DNA of 64,000 nt, taken from the NCBI RefSeq assembly GCF_019931675.1, contig NZ_CP082922.1, forward strand, positions 1,379,001-1,443,000, written 5' to 3'. Each line of letters begins with the position of its first letter. The first letter of the stretch is position 1. Positions 34,101-41,154 of this stretch are shown here, one piece after another. Position numbers and translations under genes: made by a program. The notes under the pieces are model-generated. The model did no database searches. It saw only the letters and a list, made by a program, of their open reading frames with translations, and was not told where the DNA came from. This DNA comes from Nocardioides rotundus (GTDB lineage Bacteria; Actinomycetota; Actinomycetes; Propionibacteriales; Nocardioidaceae).

Positions 34101-34609
34101 ACCAGCGGCAGCGTCAGCACCACGACCAGCCCGCTGAGCCAGTCCAGCCAGAAGATCGCGACCGCGGTGGCCACGGGCAGCACGCCCGCCAGCACCAGGC
34201 TCGGCAGGTAGCGGGTCAGGTAGGGCTCGGTCGCCGCCACCCCGCGGGTCGCCAGGAGCGCCAGGTCGCCCGTCCGCTCGCGCGAGCGGGATCGCGCGTC
34301 CAGCGCCAGCGCGCTCTCCATCAGCCGCCGCCGCAGCGCCTGCGAGACGCGGGTCGCGGCCCGCGAGGCGCTGACGTCCATGAGGTACGCCGCCCCGGCG
34401 CGCGCGGCCACGATCGCGACCAGCCACCCGGCCGACGCGTGCCACGCCGTACCCCCCGGGTCGGAGACCAGTCGCACGAGCAGGGTCCCGAGGGCGAACG
34501 CCTGGGCCACGGTCAGCAGCCCGCCGACCACCCCGGCGGCCACGACGCCGGCCAGGCTGCGCCGCGCCGGGCGCAGGTGGGGGAGGAGCGCCGGGTCCAG
34601 CGGCCGCAC
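31190..34609 (-). CDS. cydDC: Fused CydDC thiol ABC exporter
   Basis: Exports glutathione/cysteine-type thiols or otherwise supports assembly of cytochrome bd; CydD and CydC are fused here into 1,139 residues. TMD1 is at about 20-320. NBD1 has GPSGCGKST, LSAGERARLGLARVVL, WVLLDEPTAHLD and VVVVAHR. TMD2 follows at about 570-880. NBD2 has GPSGSGKST, VSGGERARIGIARAVL, VLVLDEPTAHLD and WITHS. All catalytic residues are present in both NBDs. The GTG start lies one base after the cydB stop. The TMD2-NBD2 linker (about 31911-31960) contains a G-rich repeat sequence also found at 13203. Confidence 0.94.
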   Translation of the reverse strand: MRPLDPALLPHLRPARRSLAGVVAAGVVGGLLTVAQAFALGTLLVRLVSDPGGTAWHASAGWLVAIVAARAGAAYLMDVSASRAATRVSQALRRRLMESALALDARSRSRERTGDLALLATRGVAATEPYLTRYLPSLVLAGVLPVATAVAIFWLDWLSGLVVVLTLPLVPLFAILIGLTTRDRADRQWRRLALLAGHFVDVVRGLPTLVAFRRADAQSGTIRRVTEDYRRATVDTLRVAFASSAVLELVATVSVALVAVEVGLRLAAGGLDFRTAMIVLLLAPEAYWPLRRVGAEFHAAAEGTASFARATEVLGAAPVAPPAPAPHRLAAVSPGLTVRGLTVRHPGRSTPALAGVDLDVPGPGITAVAGPSGCGKSTLLQVLLGELPADAGSVLVDGHDLAEVADWRGRVAWAPQRPWLTSGTVADNVRLGDPAATDDAVARALARVELAGVVAALPQGVDTPLGEDGAGLSAGERARLGLARVVLAVEAGRRWVLLDEPTAHLDAATEAVLLRTLRWLGERAAVVVVAHRAAVLDAADRVLTLHAPPDPQVEGEGSRAGTPAPRPVRAEVPDHGAADRPARWGRRTGLALGALSVASGVALTATASWLITRSAEHPPVLMLMMAIVGVRLFGLARPVLRYAERLVSHDAALRLLAQRRAEVYDALVPLVPGRLGRPGTRRGEVLAGVVDDVDSVVDAELRVRQPWLTALLVGAGTTGFAWWLSPAAGAVVAAVCVVGLLAGLAGRWGAQRAEGAFVAARSRLAAAVTELLDGAREVAIWGAEERFLSAVDAEAAALGTAQRRSARAVAAGRALPLLAATGGVLAAAAAIPAGSVGAATLALLVMVPVALVDVFTPLPDAGALSIRTRAAADRLAALATARPAFTTPPVSPSPLIADSAGTTVRARGLAAGWGERPAFTDLDLTLRTGARIGVVGPSGSGKSTLAGVLLRMLDPADGEVRLGDVDTLALAPDEVRRTVGLVDDDPHVFSSTLAENVRLARPSASDDDVADALEAAHLGAWAAALPHGLHTMLGEGHAAVSGGERARIGIARAVLAATPVLVLDEPTAHLDTGTAQRIADEVLASDRSVLWITHSTVGLDAVDAVVSMEAPGSWAALKRGEGRTGGQSSPTPPQGACTD

Positions 34610-34610
34610 C

Positions 34611-35675
34611 TCAGGCGCCCGCGGTGCCGGAGGGAGCCGGCCGGTGGTCCACCGGATCGGGGATGTGGCGCACCGAGATCCGCTTGCGGAACACCCAGTA
34701 GGACCAGCCCTGATACATCAGCACGAGCGGGGTGAAGATGGCCGCGACGATGGTCATGACCTTGAGGGTGTAGTCGGTCGCCGAGGCGTTCTCCGTGGTC
34801 AGCGAGTACGACGCGTCGATGCTGGAGGGCATCACGTCGGGGAAGAGCGCCACGAAGAGCCCGGCGACCGCGAGCGCGATGGTGGCGAAGGTGCCGGCGA
34901 AGGCGACTCCCTCCCGCCCCGCGCGCGCCATCGCCAGGCCACCCAGGAGGGCGATCGCGGCGACGGCGAAGAGCACGCCGCTGACCGCCGTACCCGTCCT
35001 GATCTGCGTCCACACCAGGAAGACCACCGCGAGCACCGCGGCGAGAAGTCCGACCCGGACCGCCAGCGCCCGGGCGCGGTAGCGGATCGGCCCGTCGGTC
35101 TTGAGCGCGACGAACATTGCTCCGTGGGTCATGAACAGGGTGAGCGTGACCAGGCCGCCGAGCAGTCCGTAGGGGTTGAGCAGGGTGAGCAGCGTGCCGG
35201 TGTACTCCAGGTAGAACGGCTCCGGCGGGTTGTCGCCCAGCGGCGCGATCGGCACGCCGCCGACGATGTTCGCGAACGCGACGCCCCACAGCAGCGCGGG
35301 GACGTAGCTGCCGAGGATCGCGCAGAGGTCCCAGCGCCGGCGCCAGGTGTCGTCGTTGCGCTTGCCGCGGTACTCGAAGGCCAGGTTGCGCACGATCAGC
35401 GCGAGCAGGATCAGCAGCAGCGGGAGGTAGAAGCCGCTGAAGAGGGTCGCGTACCAGAACGGGAAGGAGGCGAAGATGGCGCCGCCCGCGGTCAGCACCC
35501 ACACCTCGTTGCCGTCCCAGACCGGGCCGATGGTGTTGTAGAGCACCCGGCGCTCCCTCTCGTCCCGGGCCAGGACGGGCAGCAGCATGCCCACCCCGAA
35601 GTCGAACCCCTCCAGGGTGAAGTAGCCGATCCACAGGATCGCCACCAGGCAGAACCAGACGGTCGTGAGCTCCAT
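34611..35675 (-). CDS. cydB: Cytochrome bd quinol oxidase subunit II
   Basis: This is the structural partner of CydA in the bd-type terminal oxidase of the plasma membrane. It has 354 residues with about eight to nine transmembrane helices, beginning VWFCLVAILWIGYFTLEGFD and including the conserved GPVWDGNEVWVL. It is encoded 22 bases after cydA and one base before cydDC, so the three genes form one operon. The C-terminus ends with a short charged, Pro-rich tail (DPVDHRPAPSGTAGA). Confidence 0.96.
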   Translation of the reverse strand: MELTTVWFCLVAILWIGYFTLEGFDFGVGMLLPVLARDERERRVLYNTIGPVWDGNEVWVLTAGGAIFASFPFWYATLFSGFYLPLLLILLALIVRNLAFEYRGKRNDDTWRRRWDLCAILGSYVPALLWGVAFANIVGGVPIAPLGDNPPEPFYLEYTGTLLTLLNPYGLLGGLVTLTLFMTHGAMFVALKTDGPIRYRARALAVRVGLLAAVLAVVFLVWTQIRTGTAVSGVLFAVAAIALLGGLAMARAGREGVAFAGTFATIALAVAGLFVALFPDVMPSSIDASYSLTTENASATDYTLKVMTIVAAIFTPLVLMYQGWSYWVFRKRISVRHIPDPVDHRPAPSGTAGA

Positions 35676-35697
35676 CGTCGTGTCTCCTTCTCCGTCG

Positions 35698-37137
35698 TCA
35701 GTAGGCGAACGCCAGGGGCGCGTCGTCGTCCTGGTCCCCGCCGACGGGCACCGTCGGCGGCTCCTCGAACGGGTCGGCGCCGCGTTGGATGTAGGTCTTG
35801 AGCAGCCCGAGCTCGATCACCGCGAGGACGCCGTAGAGCGCGGTCAGGCTGGCCAGCGAGATCCACGCCTCGGTGACGCTCACGCCGGGGGAGACGCCGC
35901 GCTCGGTCGTCATCAGCCCGAACACCACCCACGGCTGGCGCCCCATCTCGGTGAAGATCCAGCCGAAGGAGTTGGCGGCCACGGCGGCGATCGGCAACGA
36001 CAGGCCGACGATGCCGAACCACCGGCTGGTGGGGGTGCGGCCGCCGCGCGTCAGCCACAGCAGTACGGCGGCGCCCGCGGCCGCCCCGAGCCCCAGCCCG
36101 ATCATCAGCCGGAAGGACCAGTAGGTGACCGGGATGATCGGCACGTAGTCCTGCGGGGTGTAGTAGGCGGCGCCGGGGTCCTCGCCGTACTCCGCCCGGT
36201 ATTCGGCGCGCAGGTCGTTGATCCCCTGCACCTCGCCGTCGAAGCTGCCGGTGCCGAGGAAGGAGAGCAGGCCGGGGATCTCGATGATGTTCGTGGCCTC
36301 CGAGCCGTCGAGCCTCCCGATCGAGAGGACCGAGAAGGGGGCGTTCTCGGTGGTCTCGTAGAGCCCCTCCGCCGCCGCCATCTTCATCGGCTGCACCTCG
36401 GTCATGATCTTGCCCTGGATGTCGCCGCTCACCGCGACGCCGATCCCGGCGATGAGGGCGGCCACCGCACCGAAGCGGATCGCCTTGCGGTACAGCGGAC
36501 GGTCCTCGGGCTTGCGCAGGAAGAGCCACGCGGCGACGCCGACCATGAAGACGCCGGCGGTGAGGTAGGCCGAGAGGATCACGTGCGGGAAGGTGACCAG
36601 CTGCACCTTGTTGACCATCACGCCCCAGAAGTCGGCCAGCTCGGCCCGCCCGGTGTCGGGGTTGTAGGTGTAGCCGACCGGGTTCTGCATCCAGGAGTTA
36701 GCCGCGAGGATGAACCACGAGCTGACCAGGGTGCCGACGTGCACGATCCACATGCAGGCGGCGTGCAGGCCGCGCGGGAGCCTGTCCCAGCCGAAGATCC
36801 ACAGCCCGATGAAGGTGGACTCGAGGAAGAACGCGAGCAGCGCCTCCACCGCCAGGGGAGCGCCGAAGATGTCGCCGACGAAGCGGGAGTAGTCCGACCA
36901 GTTCATCCCGAACTGGAACTCCTGCACGATGCCGGTGGCGACCCCGATGGCGAAGTTGATCAAGAAGAGCTTGCCGAAGAACTTGGTGAGTCGCAGCCAC
37001 TCCTCGCGCCGGGTGCGGACCCAGAGCGTCTCCATGATCGCGATCAGCAGGGTCAGGCCGATGGTGAGCGGCACGAAGAGGAAGTGGTAGACGGTGATGA
37101 TCCCGAACTGCCATCGAGCGATCTCGAGGACGTCCAT
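35698..37137 (-). CDS. cydA: Cytochrome bd quinol oxidase subunit I
   Basis: This is the haem-bearing subunit that oxidises quinol and reduces oxygen at high affinity. It has 479 residues. Haem ligands are visible as H18 (ITVYHFLFV), H185 (VTFPHVILSA) and M345 (SFRLMIGLG). The proton-path glutamates are E98 and E106 (VEALLAFFLEST), and the quinol-site residues are K252 and E257 in QPMKMAAAEGLYE. The Q-loop is of the short type. The ATG at 37137 faces the BlaI-type gene across 111 bases that hold a dyad operator. Confidence 0.97.
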   Translation of the reverse strand: MDVLEIARWQFGIITVYHFLFVPLTIGLTLLIAIMETLWVRTRREEWLRLTKFFGKLFLINFAIGVATGIVQEFQFGMNWSDYSRFVGDIFGAPLAVEALLAFFLESTFIGLWIFGWDRLPRGLHAACMWIVHVGTLVSSWFILAANSWMQNPVGYTYNPDTGRAELADFWGVMVNKVQLVTFPHVILSAYLTAGVFMVGVAAWLFLRKPEDRPLYRKAIRFGAVAALIAGIGVAVSGDIQGKIMTEVQPMKMAAAEGLYETTENAPFSVLSIGRLDGSEATNIIEIPGLLSFLGTGSFDGEVQGINDLRAEYRAEYGEDPGAAYYTPQDYVPIIPVTYWSFRLMIGLGLGAAAGAAVLLWLTRGGRTPTSRWFGIVGLSLPIAAVAANSFGWIFTEMGRQPWVVFGLMTTERGVSPGVSVTEAWISLASLTALYGVLAVIELGLLKTYIQRGADPFEEPPTVPVGGDQDDDAPLAFAY

Positions 37138-37173
37138 GCCGGGGCTCCTTCGCGAGTGGGATGACGACGCGGC

Positions 37174-37207
37174 GTCGTACTACACGATGTAGTTGTACAC
37201 CTACGAC
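37174..37207. promoter_or_regulatory. Dyad operator between cydA and the BlaI-type gene
   Basis: The core is ACTACA-CGA-TGTAGT at 37179-37193, a perfect inverted repeat with a three-base centre. It is close to the TACTACA/TGTAGTA half-sites known for BlaI/MecI repressors. Outer half-sites GTCGTA (37174-37179) and TACGAC (37202-37207) add a second, wider symmetry. It lies 36 bases upstream of cydA and 41-75 bases upstream of the repressor gene, so one repressor could control both directions. The assignment is by motif and position only. Confidence 0.65.
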
Positions 37208-37248
37208 GCCCCGTAGGAGAAGTCGGGGGGCCCGATATCCTGGTGACC

Positions 37249-37635
37249 ATGCCCACTCCCCGTGCCCGCTTCGGCGACCTCGAGCGAGCCGTGCTCGACG
37301 TGCTGTGGGCCAGCCCGGCGCGCGCGATGACCGTCCGGGAGGTGCACGAGCAGCTCGCCGGCTCCCGCGATCTGGCCTACACCACCGCGATGACGGTGCT
37401 GGACCGGATGGCCAAGAAGGGACTGCTGGAGCAGGAGCGGGCGGGGCGCGCCTACACCTACCGGGCGCGCAGCACCCGCGCCGACATGACCGCCGAGCTG
37501 ATGCGCGAGACCCTCGACGACGTGGCGGCGGAGGACCGCGCGCACGCGCTCGTCGCCTTCGTCGGCGAGGCGGACCCGGACGAGATCGCGGCCCTGCGCG
37601 CCGCACTCGAGAGCCTGGACGCCCAGGACGACTGA
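37249..37635 (+). CDS. BlaI/MecI/CopY-family transcriptional repressor
   Basis: The protein has 128 residues from the ATG at 37249; a GTG at 37243 is also in frame. The winged helix is complete: FGDLERAVLDVLWASPARAM, VREVHEQLAGSRDLAYTTAM and TVLDRMAKKGLLEQERAGRA. A C-terminal helical dimerisation part follows. The next gene begins directly after its stop and encodes an M56 peptidase, the usual inactivating partner. No beta-lactamase is present; the divergent cydABDC operon shares the control region and is the likely target along with self-regulation. Confidence 0.92.
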   Translation: MPTPRARFGDLERAVLDVLWASPARAMTVREVHEQLAGSRDLAYTTAMTVLDRMAKKGLLEQERAGRAYTYRARSTRADMTAELMRETLDDVAAEDRAHALVAFVGEADPDEIAALRAALESLDAQDD

Positions 37636-38529
37636 GTGACCCCGGTCGTCTTGGGCGCGCTCGCGCTGGTGCTCGCCGGGCCCGTGCCGTGGCTGCTGCT
37701 GCGGCTTCCCTGGCTGCGCCGTACTCCGGCCGCGGCGCTGCTGCTGTGGCAGTCCGTGGCGCTGGCCGCCGTGCTGGCCGCGCTCGGCGCCGGCGTCTCG
37801 CTGGCCACCGCGCTGGCGCGCGACGGGCGGGTCGACGATCTCCTCGGCACACCCGTCGCCACCGTGGTCGCGGCCCTGGTGGCGCTGCTCACCCTGACCG
37901 TCGCCGGGCGGCTCCTGCTCAGCGGCCACCGGGTCGGCACCGAGCTGCGCGCCCTGCGGCGGCGGCACCGCGAGCAGGTCGACCTGGTGGCCAGCCGGGA
38001 GGGCGACGGGCTGCACATCCTGGAGCATCCCCTGCCGGTGGCCTGGTGCCTGCCGGGGATGCGCGGGCGCCGGATCGTGGTCTCCGAGGGACTGCTGCGG
38101 GCGCTGCCCGCCGAGCAGGCGGCCGCCGTGGTCGCGCACGAGCGCGAGCACCTGCGCTCGCGGCACGACCTGGTGCTGGAGGCGTTCACGGTGCTGCACC
38201 GCGCGTTCCCCGGCTGGGTGGCCAGCGCCCCCGCGCTGCGCGAGGCTGCGCTGCTGGTGGAGGTGCTGGCCGATCGGGCCGCCCGGAGGGAGTACGGCGC
38301 CCGCGCGCTGGCCGGCGCCCTGGTCGCGGTCTCGACCGCCGGCACGCCCGAGGGGTCGCTCGGCGTGGCGGGGGAGGGGAGCGACCTGCTGGTGCGGGTC
38401 CGGCTGGCGGGCGAGGACCGACCGCGGCGGGTGCAGGCGGCCCTGCTGGTCCTCACCGCCGCCGGGCTGCTCGCCCTGCCGACCGCGCTGGTGGTGTGGC
38501 CCTGGGCCGCGGACCTGCTGGCTGCGTGA
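37636..38529 (+). CDS. M56 (BlaR1-like) membrane metallopeptidase
   Basis: The protein has 297 residues from a GTG immediately after the repressor stop. Three transmembrane helices lie in the first 100 residues and one at the C-terminus. The cytosolic zinc site is HEREH (VVAHEREHLRSRHDL). It lacks the large extracytoplasmic penicillin-binding sensor of BlaR1, so the signal sensed is unknown. It probably cleaves the adjacent BlaI-type repressor. The ending (VLTAAGLLALPTALVVWPWA) is a transmembrane helix with almost nothing beyond it. Confidence 0.88.
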   Translation: MTPVVLGALALVLAGPVPWLLLRLPWLRRTPAAALLLWQSVALAAVLAALGAGVSLATALARDGRVDDLLGTPVATVVAALVALLTLTVAGRLLLSGHRVGTELRALRRRHREQVDLVASREGDGLHILEHPLPVAWCLPGMRGRRIVVSEGLLRALPAEQAAAVVAHEREHLRSRHDLVLEAFTVLHRAFPGWVASAPALREAALLVEVLADRAARREYGARALAGALVAVSTAGTPEGSLGVAGEGSDLLVRVRLAGEDRPRRVQAALLVLTAAGLLALPTALVVWPWAADLLAA

Positions 38530-38601
38530 ACAAGCGCCGACTGGGCGACACGCACCCGTGTGATCCGTGTGGCGGATGTGGCGACACCGTAGGGTCGGAG
38601 C

Positions 38602-41154
38602 ATGGCGACCCGTACGTCTTCCCCGCCGGGGTCGCGGAGCAAGAGCACGTCCCGAAGCAGTGGCACCCAGCCGCGGAATAAGGCCGGCTCGAGCACCCGA
38701 TCCCGGAGTACCAGCAGCCGCAGCCCGCAGCGGCGCGTGCCGCCGCGCGCCGTACGCACCGGGCCCGGCCCCGTGCTGCGCTTCTTCCAGGTCGTCTGGC
38801 GTGCCGTCGCCGCGGCCTGGCTGGGTGCCGCGCACGCGGTGGGAAGCACCGCCCGCAGCCTGAGCGGGGCCGCGAAGGACCTCGAGCCCGAGCAGCGCCG
38901 CGACGGCGTCGGGCTGCTGCTGATCGCGCTGGCCATCGTGGTCGCCGCCGGCGTGTGGTGGCAGATCCCCGGCGGCGCGATGGACCTGGTCCGTCAGATG
39001 GTCTCCGGCTCGGTCGGCAAGGCCGCCTGGCTGGTGCCGCTTCTGCTGGTCCTCGTCGGCTGGCGCAACATGCGCGACCCCGAGCACAACGGGCCGGCCG
39101 GCCGGCAGGTGATCGGCTGGTCGTCCCTGGCGCTCGGCGTCCTGGGCATCATCCACGTCGCCGCCGGCAACCCGCAGCCCGAGCTCGGGGACTCCTCGGC
39201 GCTGCAGAGCGGCGGCGGGGCGATCGGGTTCGTCATGTCCAGCCTGCTGCTGGACCTGCTGCGGACCCCGTTCCTCGTGGTCCCGGTCCTCCTGCTGCTC
39301 TCGGTCTTCGGCGTCCTGGTGATCACCGCGACGCCCGTCTACCAGGTGCCGGTCCGGCTCGCCGCGCTGCGCGACCGGCTGCTCGGGCGCGAGGCCCCCG
39401 AGGGGGCCCCGGTCGAGGAGCCGACCCAGCCGATGCGCACGCGGCGGCGCAAGCCGGCCGCCGACGACATCGACCCCGAGGCCGGGAACGACGCCTACGA
39501 GACCCCGTTCGTCGACCCGGAGTTCAGCGAGGGCCGCGAGCTCGGCAAGCGCAAGGGCCGGAAGAAGGCCGACGAGGCCCCCGCGGAGGTCGCCGATGCG
39601 GCGCCCGTCGAGGAGAAGGTCGACCTCGAGCCGCCGCCGCACACCCCGCTGCCCGCGCGGGTCGAGCAGCTCGCGCTGTCCGGCGACATCACCTACCACC
39701 TGCCGGAGAACTCCGCGCTCAAGCCCGGGTCCCCGCACAAGGCGCGCTCGGCTGCCAGCGACGAGGTGGTCCAGCGGCTGCAGGGCGTGCTCGACGAGTT
39801 CAACATCGACGCCTCGGTCACCGGGTACACCCGGGGCCCGACGGTCACCCGCTACGTCGTCGAGCTCGGCCCCGGCGTCAAGGTCGAGAAGATCACCAAC
39901 ATCCAGAAGAACATCGCCTACGCCGTGGCGTCGGCCGACGTCCGGATCCTCTCGCCGATCCCCGGCAAGTCCGCGGTCGGCGTGGAGATCCCGAACACCG
40001 ACAAGGAGGTCGTCTCCCTCGGCGACGTCCTTCGCTCCAACACCGCGCGCAGCGACCACCACCCGATGGTTGTCGGGCTCGGCAAGGACGTCGAGGGCGG
40101 GTTCGTGGTCGCCAACCTGGCGAAGATGCCGCACATGCTGGTCGCCGGCGCCACCGGCTCCGGTAAGTCCAGCTTCATCAACTCGATGATCACCTCGCTG
40201 CTGATGCGGGCCACGCCCGACGAGGTGCGGATGATCATGGTCGACCCCAAGCGGGTCGAGCTGAACGCCTACGAGGGCATCCCGCACCTGATCACCCCGA
40301 TCATCACCAACCCGAAGAAGGCGGCCGAGGCGCTGCAGTGGGTCGTGCGCGAGATGGACATGCGCTACGACGACCTGGCCAACTTCGGCTTCCGGCACGT
40401 GGACGACTTCAACAAGGCCGTCCGCGCCGGCAAGGTCGAGGTCCCGCCGGGCAGCGAGCGCGAGCTGTCGCCGTACCCCTATCTGGTGGTCGTGGTCGAC
40501 GAGCTCGCCGACCTGATGATGATCGCTCCGCGCGACGTCGAGGACGCGGTCGTGCGGATCACCCAGCTTGCCCGTGCGGCCGGCATCCACCTGGTGCTCG
40601 CGACCCAGCGGCCCTCGGTGGACGTGGTGACGGGTCTGATCAAGGCCAACGTGCCGTCCCGCCTCGCCTTCGCCACCTCCAGCCTCGCCGACAGCCGGGT
40701 CATCCTGGATCAGCCGGGCGCGGAGAAGCTGGTCGGCCAGGGCGACGGGCTGTTCCTGCCGATGGGCGCCTCCAAGCCGGTGCGCGTCCAGGGCTCCTGG
40801 GTCACCGAGACGGAGATCCAGCAGGTGGTCGCGCACTGCAAGCAGCAGCTGTCGCCCACCTATGTCGAGGAGGTCACCGCGCCCGCGCAGTCCAAGCGCG
40901 AGCTAGACGACGACATCGGCGACGACCTCGACCTGGTGATCCAGGCGGTCGAGCTGGTGGTGTCGACCCAGTTCGGGTCGACCTCGATGTTGCAGCGCAA
41001 GCTGCGTGTCGGCTTCGCCAAGGCGGGCCGGCTGATGGACATTCTGGAGAGCCGCGGAGTCGTCGGCCCCAGTGAGGGCTCCAAGGCCCGAGACGTCCTC
41101 GTCAAGCCCGACGAGGTCGACGAGATGATCGCGACGCTGCAGGGGGAGATGTGA
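38602..41154 (+). CDS. ftsK: DNA translocase FtsK
   Basis: Pumps the chromosome terminus through the division septum and activates dimer resolution. It has 850 residues. A Ser/Arg/Pro-rich start is followed by four transmembrane helices between about 100 and 250 and an acidic linker. The alpha/beta motor has Walker A GATGSGKSS (516-524) and Walker B VVVVDELADLMM. The C-terminal gamma winged helix is FGSTSMLQRKLRVGFAKAG, which reads orientation (KOPS-like) sites. The start of the next gene overlaps the stop by GTGA. Confidence 0.96.
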   Translation: MATRTSSPPGSRSKSTSRSSGTQPRNKAGSSTRSRSTSSRSPQRRVPPRAVRTGPGPVLRFFQVVWRAVAAAWLGAAHAVGSTARSLSGAAKDLEPEQRRDGVGLLLIALAIVVAAGVWWQIPGGAMDLVRQMVSGSVGKAAWLVPLLLVLVGWRNMRDPEHNGPAGRQVIGWSSLALGVLGIIHVAAGNPQPELGDSSALQSGGGAIGFVMSSLLLDLLRTPFLVVPVLLLLSVFGVLVITATPVYQVPVRLAALRDRLLGREAPEGAPVEEPTQPMRTRRRKPAADDIDPEAGNDAYETPFVDPEFSEGRELGKRKGRKKADEAPAEVADAAPVEEKVDLEPPPHTPLPARVEQLALSGDITYHLPENSALKPGSPHKARSAASDEVVQRLQGVLDEFNIDASVTGYTRGPTVTRYVVELGPGVKVEKITNIQKNIAYAVASADVRILSPIPGKSAVGVEIPNTDKEVVSLGDVLRSNTARSDHHPMVVGLGKDVEGGFVVANLAKMPHMLVAGATGSGKSSFINSMITSLLMRATPDEVRMIMVDPKRVELNAYEGIPHLITPIITNPKKAAEALQWVVREMDMRYDDLANFGFRHVDDFNKAVRAGKVEVPPGSERELSPYPYLVVVVDELADLMMIAPRDVEDAVVRITQLARAAGIHLVLATQRPSVDVVTGLIKANVPSRLAFATSSLADSRVILDQPGAEKLVGQGDGLFLPMGASKPVRVQGSWVTETEIQQVVAHCKQQLSPTYVEEVTAPAQSKRELDDDIGDDLDLVIQAVELVVSTQFGSTSMLQRKLRVGFAKAGRLMDILESRGVVGPSEGSKARDVLVKPDEVDEMIATLQGEM

